Source of the DNA: Talpa occidentalis
Lineage: Eukaryota > Chordata > Mammalia > Eulipotyphla > Talpidae
Length of the DNA stretch: 64,000 nucleotides
Direction of reading: 5' to 3'
Assembly: GCF_014898055.3 (NCBI RefSeq)
Contig: NW_023601104.1
Span: forward strand, 45,939,199-46,003,198
Part shown: in pieces, positions 35,908 through 48,100 of the stretch
Position numbering within the stretch: the first letter of the stretch is position 1
How the letters are laid out: each line of letters opens with the position of its first letter
Made by a program: the position numbers and the translations under genes
The notes under the pieces: generated by a model
What the model was told of the DNA's origin: nothing
The model's input: only the letters and a program-made list of their open reading frames with translations
Database searches by the model: none

Positions 35908-36190
35908 ATTTATTTTTTTAAAGATTTATTTATGCATACAAGAACTGCAGTACAGGCCAGAGATGCAGGGTGGTGGTGAGAGGATTCACCAGAGACAGAG
36001 TGGGGAACAGAACAGGCAGACTGACTGAAATACACTGCTGAGGGGACTAGTGGACCAGTGGGCGAGACAGGAGAAGTCTGCTGCACCATGTGAGCAGCTC
36101 CCTGGCTGGCTGGGGATCCAACTCATGGTGCGGATGCTCTGGACAGCTTCATAGTGCTGTGCTTAACGCCTCGAACCTCCAGGGACGCCC
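35908..36190 (-). mobile_element. tRNA-derived SINE (older type)
   Basis: The minus strand runs from a worn head (GGGCGTCCCTGGAGG) through the SINE body to ATAAATAAATCTTTAAAAAA. Target-site copies CTTAACTTTT occur at 35898-35907 and 36195-36204. Confidence 0.9.
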
Positions 36191-36204
36191 TGCACTTAAC
36201 TTTT

Positions 36205-37119
36205 GAAGTATGATTTTTTTCTGTGTGCATGCTGAGATGGTAAGAATAGACTTGCATTTTTTTCACAGGATTATATTTTTTAATATTGTTGAAAATTGCA
36301 TATTCATACTGAACAATAAACTGATTGAATTCACTGAAAAAAGGACACTAATCTTGAAGATATCTGTTGCTTTTACATGCAATCTTGATATTGCTATTTC
36401 TAATAAAAACTTTTCTTTTTTCAAGATTACATTATAGGTGGGAAATAGCAATTTTCTTATTTTGGAGGTGCCGATTACTATAACAATAATTTTGTATGAC
36501 TTAATTTGAGGTGAATAGTTGCAATTAGGATATTTATTATATTTTAAAAGATGAAACAATTATAAATTTCTTGTGAAATTATCTTGCCTAATTATGTGTT
36601 TATGCTTGAGAAAAATAACAGCAAAACAATGCAAACAACAAAAACATATTTTAGTTTTACTGGTTATTGTCCATGTATGAGAATAGCACTACCAATCCTA
36701 CAACCATAATTAGCTGCTCCATCAAAGGAGCAGTACAGTTCCTCTCTCTTATATTTCTAGTAGCCAATTAAATGTTCATTGAATTTTTTATTAGTAAATG
36801 TTACATTAGAAATATTTAACAATATTAATTATAATTAAGAAAAGCTTATATTACTATGTTTATACAGCTAAACATAGGATGAGAATGGAATGTTACTCAT
36901 CATATTAAAATAGCAATATGTAGTAGAGTTATGATTAAACTAGGAGGGGGCATGTTTAGGTGGGAGAAGAATCTAAAATAATAATTATTCAGCATATTCC
37001 TAGCACACAAAACAAGTGTACTCTGTTTCACTTCATCAAGGAGTTTATATTCAAGATGAAAACAAATAATGAAAAAATAACATTTTTCATAGAGCAGGTT
37101 TCTACAATGTGATGAAAAA
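36205..37119. other. unassigned AT-rich sequence
   Basis: Overlapping short frames on both strands at 36210-36559 are AT-driven. No gene is supported. Confidence 0.35.
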
Positions 37120-37200
37120 TGATAATAGTTAACATATATTAAGAACTTACTATAGGTCAGACACTATGTTAACACCTTTTCAGACATCAATTTATATAAC
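37120..37200 (-). repeat. MIR fragment
   Basis: 'ttaacatatattaagaactt' and 'ctataggtcagacactatgt' match the antisense MIR 3' part. Confidence 0.6.
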
Positions 37201-37541
37201 ATTTTATATAGTACTAACATAATCAGAAAGATGCTTTCAAAGGGTTCTCTGGAACAAATTCATTTGTATAATGAATTTTTTTAACTGTTAACATAAGCAG
37301 TTATAAGTATATTTTTTTCAGTGTAATTCTTTTGTTTTTCAAGTTATCCACCACTCTGTATTTGGGGATCCTGTTTTGATCTACAGTATATTTGCTTAAG
37401 ATTGAGTTTATCCTTACATTTTTAATTAATTTTACTACAATAATATTAGCATAAATATTTATGATTGGGGGGTCAATTTTTAATGTTTAAGAAGAAAATG
37501 AAACAATGGATTGAATTTATTATTAGACCACAATTTGGAGG
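37201..37541. other. unassigned AT-rich sequence
   Basis: No features are seen before the SINE target site. Confidence 0.35.
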
Positions 37542-37559
37542 AAAAAAGTACATGAAATT

Positions 37560-37833
37560 GGGGCCTCCCTGGTGGTGCAGGGGTTAAAGACAGTGCTATC
37601 AAGTTGCTGCCAGCCACTACAGCATGAGTTCAATCCCAAGCCAGCCAGGGAGCAACCCACATGGCACAGCAGACCTCTCCTGTCTTGCCTGCTGCTCCCC
37701 TCAGCAGTGTAAATCAGCAGATTTCAGTATATCTGTTTGTTCTGATCCCCACTCTGTCTCTGGTGAATCCTCTTACCTCCTGCCCCTGTGGCTTACACCC
37801 CAGTTCTTGTATGAATAAATAAAAAAATCTTTA
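37560..37833 (+). mobile_element. tRNA-derived SINE (older type), 18-bp TSD
   Basis: The head GGGCCTCCCTGGTGGTGCAG is followed by B box GTTCAATCCC, the full body and tail ATGAATAAATAAAAAAATCT. The 18-bp direct repeats AAAAAAGTACATGAAATT at 37542-37559 and 37834-37851 are perfect. Confidence 0.95.
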
Positions 37834-37998
37834 AAAAAAGTACATGAAATTACAGACACAAAACAAATGAGCCCCCCAAAAGTAAATGAGTCCCAAAATA
37901 AATTTTACATAACTTTAAAAAAATAATAGAAGTTTAATGGATTAAATAGAAATTACAGCATCAATATCTTCACTTGCAATACTAAAAAGAAAAGTAGA

Positions 37999-38021
37999 GT
38001 GTTTGCTTCGGCAGCACATAT
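37999..38021 (+). pseudogene. RNU6: tailless retrocopy of the U6 snRNA 5' end
   Basis: GTGTTTGCTTCGGCAGCACATAT is the first 23 nt of U6 snRNA with two C-to-T changes in the first six bases. It is flanked by perfect 18-bp direct repeats ACTAAAAAGAAAAGTAGA at 37981-37998 and 38022-38039. The repeat itself begins ACTAAA, as U6 does at that point, so the U6 match could extend to about 29 nt. There is no poly(A) between U6 and the right repeat. The copy starts at the true U6 5' end and stops inside the RNA, so it is a non-functional retroposed fragment. U6 identity is from knowledge of this universally conserved 5' stem-loop. Confidence 0.88.
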
Positions 38022-38039
38022 ACTAAAAAGAAAAGTAGA

Positions 38040-38479
38040 AATGTGCTTTTAAAAAGCCTACAAAAGTAGAAACCAGTCCCATTAATTTCTAAAGGTTTGG
38101 TCATCCTGCCCAAATTTTAAGAATTTCATGCTTCTTTCAATTCTGAGTTTTATATAAACTTTTACTTGAATCCTATGTCATATATTTTATATTATGTACT
38201 ATGCAAACATACATACAGTTATAAACAACGACTGATTTTAATTTTTATGCTCTCTTTTGAGGTAAGAAAAATCTGAACAATTCCCAATTTGGAAATAGCT
38301 TTAGGAGATATTAGTGATAGAAAAAATTTTTGAAGTAAGATTATTTCCCTGTCCTATGTATTCAGCTCAGTATATTATTTCCTAGTTGGTTTGAGAATAT
38401 TAACAAAAATGTTGTACTGTGTTAAATGGATATCTGGTTCACTCTGATAAAGAATACAGAATAGTCAGGAAATGATGAT
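38040..38479. other. unassigned AT-rich sequence
   Basis: No features are recognised. Confidence 0.35.
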
Positions 38480-38720
38480 ACCAAACATGTTAAAAATAAC
38501 TAGTTTGTACTGAGTGGTTGATATGCATCACACAGTATTCAAAGTGCTTTATATGAATTTTATCAGGTAATTCAAATCATTATCACCACCATCATCATCA
38601 TCCTCATTTTCCAAATAAGCTTGGGTGTTTAGAGAGGTCAAGCAATTTTCCAAATGTGACAAATAGTCAAAAGGCTAGAACAGAATTTAAATCCAAGAAT
38701 TCTGGCACTAAAGTACATTC
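38480..38720 (-). repeat. MIR fossil
   Basis: 'cacagtattcaaagtgcttt', a (CAT)n-rich middle near 38585-38603, 'gtgtttagagaggtcaagca' and 'aatttaaatccaagaattct' follow antisense MIR order. Confidence 0.75.
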
Positions 38721-39113
38721 TTAAATGTTAACACCTAATTGAATAAATGAAAGGTAAGTGTTCTAAGGGTTAGATTAGACATACTTGTAAAGCTATTACC
38801 TATAGAAAGTCAGTTTGTGTTATTGTGGAATTAGGGTCAAGCCAGAGCTGTGTGAAGTTTCTAAAAGGGTTGATCACTTATTTCTAACAAGATGCATTCA
38901 TACCAAACAGAGACACTTTCCCATCAGTAGACTTTAGGGTAACGTCAAAATGGTAGTTTCAGTGAAATGGTCTGGGCTAGTCTGGAAAGAGTGACTCTTA
39001 GCAAACTTCAGAGGTACATGATCATGTTAATTTCAGAATATAGGAGATTCCAGGAATCAGAATAGTCCACATTCCTCCTTAGGTTTGGGTCTGCTTTAAA
39101 CTAGATAGGAAAA
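38721..39113. other. unassigned sequence
   Basis: No features are recognised. Confidence 0.35.
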
Positions 39114-39128
39114 GCAATGGGAAATCTT

Positions 39129-39415
39129 TTTTTTTTTTTAATAGAGGCATGTTTTATTTGTTTGTTTGTTTGTTTGTTTATACAAGCACTGGGTACAGTC
39201 AGAAGCGCGGTAGGGTGAGAGAATTCACCAGAGCCAGAGCGGGGAGCAGAGCAGGCAGAAGGACCCAAGTACACTGCTGAGGGGAGCAGCGGGCGGCAGG
39301 AGAGGTCTGCGTGCCATGTGGGACCCTCCTCCAGTGGCGGGGGAGCAGCCGGTGATCGAACCGGCACTGCAGAGGTTGCTGGCAGCTTCGCAACCCAGCG
39401 CCACCGGGGAGGCCC
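39129..39415 (-). mobile_element. tRNA-derived SINE (GC-rich younger type)
   Basis: The minus strand begins GGGCCTCCCCGGTGGC with a short deletion in the tRNA-like head relative to its sisters, B box GGTTCGATCAC, and a tail (AAAC)n then AAATAAAACATGCCTCTATT plus poly(A). The 15-bp direct repeats GCAATGGGAAATCTT (39114-39128 and 39416-39430) are perfect. Confidence 0.95.
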
Positions 39416-39430
39416 GCAATGGGAAATCTT

Positions 39431-40594
39431 AAGAGGACATTTCCGATATGCTAATTATGGACGAATTTCTTGGAAATAATATGGTATCTAGAGTTACATT
39501 CAAATGTACATCACACCAATACCTCTTTTAAGTTATTCCTGTTTAAATGGACACATTTTGCTCTTTAGGATTTCTTGTAAAAACCTATTGATATGCATCG
39601 GAATAATACAAATAATTTCAAAATGTAATTTGTTGACATTAATAATTCATGTGATGCTGGTATATATTAGAATTTAGAAAAGAAAACTAAATAAGCAAAA
39701 AGTTTTTAGCTTTAGAGATTCAACAATGTTATAAATATCCATTGAATGTTATTAGTCATATGCTCAAAATCTGCAGAAATTCCCCATGGGGTAATCTACA
39801 CTCCAGCTACTAAAATGCAGGTTTAATTCAGGATATAAACTCAGATCATTAACCTGCAGGCCCAATGTCTGCTCTCTTTTGAGAGCAGGACTAGAGTCTT
39901 CACATTTGGTTTAAACATAAATGGCAGTAATGGAGCGTGGCCATATAATGATGTGAGGAGGAAGTGAAAACCCACTCAAGAAAAGAGATATTACAAACAT
40001 ACTTCAAAGGCTACATGTTGGGATGTACTGAAATGTTAAACTCAGTAATGAGAGATGATGGAAAGTCTTAGGCTACTTCACTGTGAAAATTGGGGCTTGC
40101 CACTATACTCCTCTTGTGTGGAACTCCCCCCAAACATGTAGATTTTTCTTTGATTTTATAAACAGGAATTCACTGTTCACACTACTTCCATTAAATACAT
40201 TCTTGTTAAAAATTGGAAAGATGATGAGCATTTTGAGATTGAGATTCAGAGATGGCTGAATTTAGTTATGCTTTAAAATTTCAACTTTAATCTTTTTCTC
40301 ATTGTCAAGGATTATGTATTTTTTATTTTATATAGAATCTGTTATACTCAATACTAGTTAATAAGAAACAACAATGTTAGCAAAGGTAAAAGTAAATAAA
40401 TATTTGATGATTTAAGTAAGTCTGTTAGTTTGATGAAAGCCAAAAAAAAAACCAAAACCTGATATTACCTTTGCTTACTATATTTTCATTGTAGTTGTCA
40501 GATTTATATTAATTATTATTATTATTATATACTTACATGTGGAATGTAGCAAAATCAAACAAAGGTTGGATAAAGACCAGCTTAAAAACTAACC
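39431..40594. other. unassigned sequence
   Basis: AT-rich without a recognised gene or repeat. A (TAT)n-like run lies near 40510-40530. Confidence 0.35.
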
Positions 40595-40740
40595 CTTGAA
40601 AGCTGACTACATAGCTGAGGTTTCCAGAGGGGGAGGAGGGCAAGATTTTGGAGAGGGAGCACAATGGACTCTGGTGGTGGTTTACAGGTGTTTTGGGCAA
40701 CAGCAATAGAAACTGATGTTAACTCAATAAAAAAATCACT
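40595..40740 (+). repeat. possible LINE 3'UTR remnant
   Basis: A G-rich block 'ggaggagggcaagattttgg', then 'cacaatggactctggtggtg', ends in 'aactcaataaaaaaatcact'. This is the layout of an L1 3'UTR and A-rich end. It shares the 'caatggact' block with 60335-60490. Assignment is tentative. Confidence 0.35.
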
Positions 40741-43024
40741 AATGAAAAAATGAATCATTTTATTAAAGATGTAACTGTTTATAATTAACATATGATAGAA
40801 TAGTTTTTTAATAAATTTATATTCCTCAAATTAATTTTTGGCTACAAGTAGCTGCTTGATATCTGAAGACTGTCAAGTGGATTCCTTTTGAGAATGATTA
40901 TCTATAAAGATACTGAGAAAAAGGCCTGGAATTTAAAATTTCAGTAAAAAAAATGACTAATGGGTTAAAATAGTTAATCTCAATTGAATTGGACCAATTC
41001 AGTCAACTGATCAGTCAACAAACATCTGTTGCACACATCCTGTATTCTGAGATGATGAAAAGGTTAAAATCATTCAAACTTTTGAGACAATGACAGTATT
41101 AAAACACACATATAACATTCTATGGAGAATTAGGCATGTGAACTAATTTACCTCACTTGCCAATTCAACTTGTATTTGATTTTCTGAGGTTAACAATTAT
41201 GAAATGAACCCAGGCAGTATCAATGTACTCAGTGATAGAGGAAAAGATGGTAATTGAGTACTAAGGGAATTTGGGGTATATTTTGATGATGTGGTCAATT
41301 GCATGGCCTTTGTGAACATTCATGGAAAAACTGGTTTTACTTAATAAGTCCATTTATGAAAATAGCATCTATTGCACATTGGTTCTTATCAACAGCATTT
41401 TTTTTCCTTGAAGAGACTGTACATATAAGGCATCAAACTACCAATTAATGTAATTTGTTTATAGCTATTTTTCTTTCTGTACCATCAAGGCACTAGCTAT
41501 CAAAGGTGAATGGTAAAATATCCAGCCCAATATGGGTTGAATGGCTATCCCAACAACTTAAATGAAAGGAGTAGCAGAGAACATATGTGTTTCATTTACC
41601 CAGATTTTTCCTTTAACTGAAGCTTTTAAACTAAGATTGATAGAAAACAGTGTTTAGGAATAATGCATACTGATTTATATAAAATGCTATTCGCTGTATT
41701 TTTCTTTTTGTATTAGCTTTAATGAATAGATATGCCTTTTTGTTTTGTGGTACCCTACCATTAAATGATACCATCATTTTTTTCTGCCTAAATAAATTCA
41801 AATTCTTGTCACCTACTATCTGTACAGGAAGATTTGAGACATTATTTCTAATTGAGATTTTTACTGAATATCTTTTAAAGATAAATTTGTTTTATTCTTT
41901 CACCCACTATTTAAAAGGATTTTCACATTTTTATCTTTTAAAGGAATTGTCAATGAGAAACTAAAACTGCATAGACTATACATTAAAATCACTTTAGTTT
42001 TTAAGCTGTCATGAACTGTTTCAAAAATGCTAAGTTGCTATTGTTTAATGTCTGTCATTTTATAATGCTTTAGAAGTTATCTATCCTGTAAAATTATTAA
42101 CTGATGCTAAAATTGCCTTGTAAGTATTAGGACAATAGCAATTTTGTAACAGCTGGGACACTGCCAATGTAAGATAAGTACATTTTGCTCCGTAGATTCA
42201 TAAAGTGCTTTGAAATGGTTTGTAACTGATGGATGGATGCATTTTCTAAGTGTAGAAAGCAATATTTTGTAGAAGGAAATGGCTTGAAAGCTGACACACA
42301 TGCATGCAAATGCCATTCTCTTCAGTAAGTAATTTGCTTTTTCTTTCAAAAGCATAAATGGCATAGTTAGACACATTATTTTGTATATTGCACATAACAA
42401 TACAAGATGCACAAAAACAGCAAGTACAAAACATTTCATATTGATAGAAGAACCCATGGCTGTGGTATATGATTAGCATAAATGTATACACACTGAAGTA
42501 ATGCCTTCAGGATTAAAAAGTGAAACTGAAAAAAAATAGGAAAGTTCTACTAAACTTGAGGAAATGACAATATTTATTATGCTTTCCTTCTTTTAACTTA
42601 AATCTGCTACTTGATTGGAATGGTGTATTTTTAAAATGTAAATATTTTCCTTAAGACATTAAATATTAATCTTGGTGCAAGTACATGGTTATAAGTTGTT
42701 TTGCATAGCTGCTTATGATGGCTAGTATTTTTCAGCACTTAGAAAAGTCAACAATATATTTTCCTGTATGACAAATATTGATATAGGACTAGTTTTTAAT
42801 CAGGTTACAATTGCTCTGTGACCTGAATTAGAGACTAAAATTAAAAAATACATAGTAACTGATGAATCATGAGTAACTAGAACAGACTGACAGGAAAGAT
42901 GCAGCCAACAAATACTTGTATCATGAATTTCTGAAGTATTTACAAGGAGGAACAAGTTTGAATTGAACTATCTTCTAGAATTACTTGATTTAAAGCCATC
43001 TTTAGCAGTTCTGTATTTATAAAG
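40741..43024. other. unassigned sequence
   Basis: No supported gene. The overlapping minus-strand frames at 42107-42491 are short, start in AT-rich DNA and show no conserved domain. No SINE or L1 is seen. Confidence 0.35.
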
Positions 43025-43285
43025 AACTTCAGTTTTGGAGTCACTTGGGTTGGGTTTGAATCTGGTATCCACATTAATTAGTTTTGTAAGTTTAGGTCAG
43101 CCTAAACTTCACTAAAGTTAAAGTTAAAGGCCAGCGTTTAACTTCACTAAGTTTCAGATTTTTATTACACAAAATGAAGAAGCTAACGTATACTTACAGA
43201 GTAGTTATGAGGAATAAAACTATATTAGACAGTTTTGCATAATATTAGGCATTTAATGCTTGATAAATTATAACTTTTTGCATGA
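43025..43285 (+). repeat. MIR fossil with internal duplication
   Basis: 'ggtttgaatctggtatccac', 'tttgtaagtttaggtcagcc', 'acttcactaagtttcagatt', 'gcataatattaggcatttaa' follow MIR order. The segment containing 'aacttcactaa' is present twice (about 43106-43152). Confidence 0.6.
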
Positions 43286-44979
43286 TATTATTATTGTTAC
43301 AGCTCCAGCATATCCATATTATCAGGTAGTTTGCTGTATCCACACAGAATTAGCTCACTAATTTAAAATGTTCTTTTTCCTTCTTGACTTTGACAATTTC
43401 TATAGAAGTCACTTATATAACTTTGCTCATTAATCAGAGCTGTGTCATCAGTGGAAGCTGTACTTTTATTTACTGAAAAAGTTATTTTTCCTCTTCGAAA
43501 CATATTTCATTCAACATGTTCAAAGGAAATACAGAAATTATAACATTTCCTGGTTTGGGTAGTATTTGCGATAAAGACAAAACCTACAAAATATATTTTA
43601 GAATATGCTTCATCAATATTTTTTCTCAGCAAAATATATTAGAGCATCTAGATATCTTTGGATCCATCAGTCAATGGAAGATGTTATACAACATGAATTG
43701 ATTAAAAGACCTACACCTTTATGAAATCTCACCTTTCTCAAAAGGTACATTCATTACTTACCATGAAGATTTTGTCATGAACGCTTTCAGACCACAGGTG
43801 TTTACATCTGAGTTACTTTCACTTGAGGAGACCTTTGATGGAACTTCTTAATTTCAAAGTCTTCTATAGGAAGAACAGAAACAAATACTTGTTCTTTGAA
43901 AAGCTTACAGGCAAATTTTGAAGACTTCTCATTTTTTTGATTTTGTGAATCATGTTGTATATTAACTAGCTACAATATCTCATGCTTAAAAACTTTGCAA
44001 TATTCACATAGCTCATTTTACTTTGCTATATACTTTTAACTCTTGGGGCAGTCTATGTTTGTACATATATTTGTGGTTAGAGTTGGACCCTTTAGTGTTT
44101 ATAATATTGCTTGTGTTCATTATAATAGTTCTTCCCCAAATGTCCTATGTATAAAAATGACAAAAAGCATTTTTCTAACTAACTTCTTATCATAAGGTGG
44201 TCCTATAAGTTTCATTAACCTAAGCCCAAAGCTCCTCAGTAAATATCAAAGGCCTTAATGACATCTCTGATTATTGTCCTAGAGATGGGGTCTCAATCTA
44301 CTTTTTCTCTCATTATTGTGGACCCACTGAGGAATAACGTACTTCCCTGCTGGTCATCTACTTCTTTATCAAATTCATCTACTAGAGAAATGTTACATTC
44401 CACTCACAGTAGCTTTTTTAGACTTTCTCTCAAAAGTCTGTCACAAGCTGGGATCCTCAGATTACATAGATAAGAATTACATATATAAGATTTACATATG
44501 TAAGGTTTATATATTTATTATATATACACATACATACACACATATACACACATATATAGACACATTTCAGGCAGGCACGAGCAGGTTTTGGCACATATAT
44601 CCAGCTATTAATACTTTTTATACTCTACGTCTTTGTAGACAAATCTGTAGGAACACCATTTGAGTTCATGAACTGGCAGATCTAGTGGGATAAATCAGTT
44701 TTGTGTTCAGTCATCTGGGTTCTACATGTCTTGTGGTTTAATAGCACTTTCATATCATCCTTTGTTTCTATGTCATATGACTTAATACTACTTTTGCATA
44801 AATTGCTCATCCTTTAAGGACAGAAAAATAAACGTTTTCAATATTCTGTCCATAAGATCTTAAGAGTTTTATCCTGCTCTGCATTTATTTCCACGAAAAA
44901 ATCCCTAAAAATTACAGGTCACCAATCTGTTATTTTCAAAAATCTCTTGAAAGTCTTTTAATAGTTCACATAATTCTAA
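43286..44979. other. unassigned sequence with TA/CA-rich tract
   Basis: An irregular (TA)n/(CA)n/(TAGA)-type tract lies at about 44460-44570. No gene is seen. The left target-site copy of the large L1 starts at 44980. Confidence 0.35.
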
Positions 44980-45060
44980 CCTATTCATTTTTTTTTTTAA
45001 ATATTAAATTTTATTTTTATATTCCCCCATACAATTGCAAACGCCCCATTCTGACCCCAA

Positions 45061-45087
45061 TCCCTCCCCTCCCGCCCCCCACCCCCC
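45061..45087 (-). other. G-rich (potential quadruplex) tract in L1 3'UTR
   Basis: The minus strand carries G6-T-G6-C-G3-A-G4-A-G3, enough guanine runs for an intramolecular G-quadruplex. L1 3'UTRs of several mammals are known to contain such tracts. The same tract appears shorter in the L1 at 493-1830 (591-606). Confidence 0.8.
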
Positions 45088-45172
45088 AAAAAGTGTCTCT
45101 GGTTCATAGTTTTTTGTTGATTTTGATTTTCACTTTCTTATATTCATTTTCCTGGTCCCTTATTTAAGTTTT

Positions 45173-48100
45173 CTAGATTCCTGCTATGAGTGAGACCATC
45201 CGGTATTTTTCTTTTTCTTTTTGGCTTATTTCGCTGAGCATGATCCCTTCCAGTGCCATCCATGTTGCTGCAAATTGCATGTGTTTATCTTTTTTGAATG
45301 CTGAGTAATATTCCATGGTATATATGTACCACATCTTCTTGATCCAGTCATCTATTTTTGGGCATTTGGGTTGTTTCCAAAGCTTAGCTATTGTAAACAG
45401 TGCTGCTATAAACATAGGAGTGCAGGTGTTCTTTGGAATTGATGTTTCTGTGTCCTTTGGGTAAATACCTAGGAGTGGAATTGCTGGATCATATGGAAGC
45501 TCTATGTTTAGTAGGTCCAGAAATCTCCACACAGCTCTCCATAGTGGTTTGACCAGTTTGCACTCCCACCAACAGTGCAGAAGAGTTCCTTTTTCTCCAC
45601 ATCCTCGCCAACATTTGTTGTTGCTAGTTTTTTTAATATGTGCCATTCTCACTGGTGTGAGATGGTATCTCATGGTAGTTTTGATTTGCATTTCCCTGAT
45701 TACAAGTGATGTTGAACATTTTTTCATATGCCTGTTGGCCATTTGCATTTCCTCTTCAGAGAAGTTTCTTTTTAGCTCTTCTGCCCATTTTTTGACTGGA
45801 TTATTTTCTTTGTTGTTGCTGAGTCTCATCAGCTCTTTGCAGATTTTTGTGATCAGTCCTTTATCATTAGTGTTGGGTGCAAAAATGTTCTCCCAGTTGG
45901 TGGGGTTTCTCTTTGTTTTTGTTATTGTCTCTTTTGCTGTGCAGAAGCTCTTTAATTTGATGTAGTCCCAGCTGTTTATCTTTGTCTTCACTATCACTGC
46001 TTTGGGTGATGTGTCTGTAAAGATGTCTTTGATGTGCAAATCCCGTAGTGTTTCGCCTATATTTCCTTCTATGTATTTTATGGTTTCAGGTCTTATGTCT
46101 AGTTCTTTAATCCATTTTGAGTTGATTTTTGTGTATGGTGTGAGGTAGTGGTCAAGCTTCATTCTTTTGCATGTAGCGACCCAGTTTTCCCAGCACCATT
46201 TATTGAACAAACTTTCTTTGCTCCAATGCATAGTCTTTGCTCCTTTGTCAAAGATTAGTTGACCATAAATCTGTGGGTTTATTTCTGGATTTTCTATTCG
46301 ATTCCATTGGTCTGTATGTCTGTTCTTGTTCCAATACCATGCAGTTTTGATGATTATGGCTTTGTAGTATAGTTTGAAGTCTGGGAGTGTGATGCCTCCA
46401 TTTCCTTCTTTTTTTTTCAGTAGAGCTTTGGCTATTCAGGGTTTTTGGTGATTCCATATGAATTTCATCAATAATTGTTCTATTTCTTTGAAGAATGCCA
46501 TTGAGATTTTGATTGGAATAGCATTGAATCTGTATATTGCTTTTGGTAGGATGGCCATTTTAATAATGTTTATTCTTCCAATCCATGAGCAGGGGATGTC
46601 TTTCCATTTCTTTGTGTCTTCTTCTATTTCTTTTAACAGTGTTTTATAGTTTTCTTTGTATAGGTCCTTTACCTCTTTTGTTAGATTTATTCCCAAATAT
46701 TTGATTTTTTTTGTTTCGATAATAAAAGGGGTGGTTTTTTTGATTTCTTCTTCTTCAGATTTATTGTTTGTGTATAGGAAGGCTACTGACTTTTGCGTGT
46801 TGATTTTGTATCCTGCCACTTTACTGAATTGATTGATGAGTTGAATTAGTTTTTCTGTGGAGATTTTGGGGTTCTCTATGTATATTATCATATCATCTGC
46901 AAATAGTGATAGTTTGACTTCTTCTTTTCCTATTTGGATTCCTTGGATGTCTTTCTCTTGTCTTATTGCTCTGGCTAGGACTTCCAGTATTATATTGAAA
47001 AGCAGTGGTGAGAGTGGACATCCTTGTTTTGTTCCAGATCTTAATGGAATTGCTTTCAGCTTTTCACCATTGAGAATGATACTGGCTGTTGGCTTGTCAT
47101 AGATGGCCTTTATGATGTTGAGGTATGTTCCTTGTATCCCAAGAATTTCAAGGGCTTTTATCATGAATGGGTGTTGCACTTTGTCGAAAGCTTTCTCAGC
47201 ATCTATTGATATTATCATATGGTTTTTATATTTCTTTTTGTTGATGTGTTGGATAACGTTGATTGATTTTCGGGTGTTAAACCATCCTTGTGCCCCTGGA
47301 ATGAATCCAACTTGGTCGTGGTGAATTATCTTATGGATACATTGTTGGATTCTGATAGCTAAAATTTTATTGAGGATTTTTGCATCAGTGTTCATTAGGG
47401 AGATTGGCCTATAGTTTTCCTTTTTTGTGTTGTCCTTATTCGGTTTTGGTATTAGTGTAATATTGGCTTCATAGAACGTGTTTGGTATTGTCCCTTCCTT
47501 CTCAATTTTTTGGAAGAGTTTGTGAAGGATAGGCACTAATTCGTCTCTGAATGTTTGGTAGAATTCATTTGTAAATCCATCAGGTCCTGGGCTTTTGTTT
47601 TTGGGGAGGTTTTTAATTACCATTTCAATTTCGCTGCTTGTAATTGGTCTGTTTAGGTGTTCTATTTCTTCTTTATCTAGCTTTGGGTGATTGTAGAGTT
47701 GTAGGAATTTGTCCATCTCCTCTAGATTGTTGAACTTGTTTCCATATAACTGTTCATAGTAGTTACTGATTATTCTTTGATTTCTGCTGTGTCCGTTGTG
47801 ATTTCTCCTCTTTCATTTATGATTCTGTGTATTTGTGCTTTCTCCCTTTTTTCCTTTGTGAGCCTGGCTAGGGGTTTGTCTATTTTATTTATTTTTTCAA
47901 AGAACCAGCTCTTGGTTTCATTGATCTTTTGGATTGTTTTTTTAGTTTCAATTTCATTTATTTCTGCTTTGGTTTTTATTATTTCTTTTCTTCTACTGGT
48001 TCTGGGGTTTTTTTGTTGTTCTTTTTCTAGATCTTTGAGCTTCGAGATTAGGTTGTTTCTTTGAGTTCTTTCTTGTTTTTTGATGTGAGCTTCTATTGCT

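Noticed and set aside
42107..42491. Three overlapping minus-strand frames with cysteine-rich peptides
   Set aside because: No conserved domain or exon signals; they appear to be chance overlapping frames.
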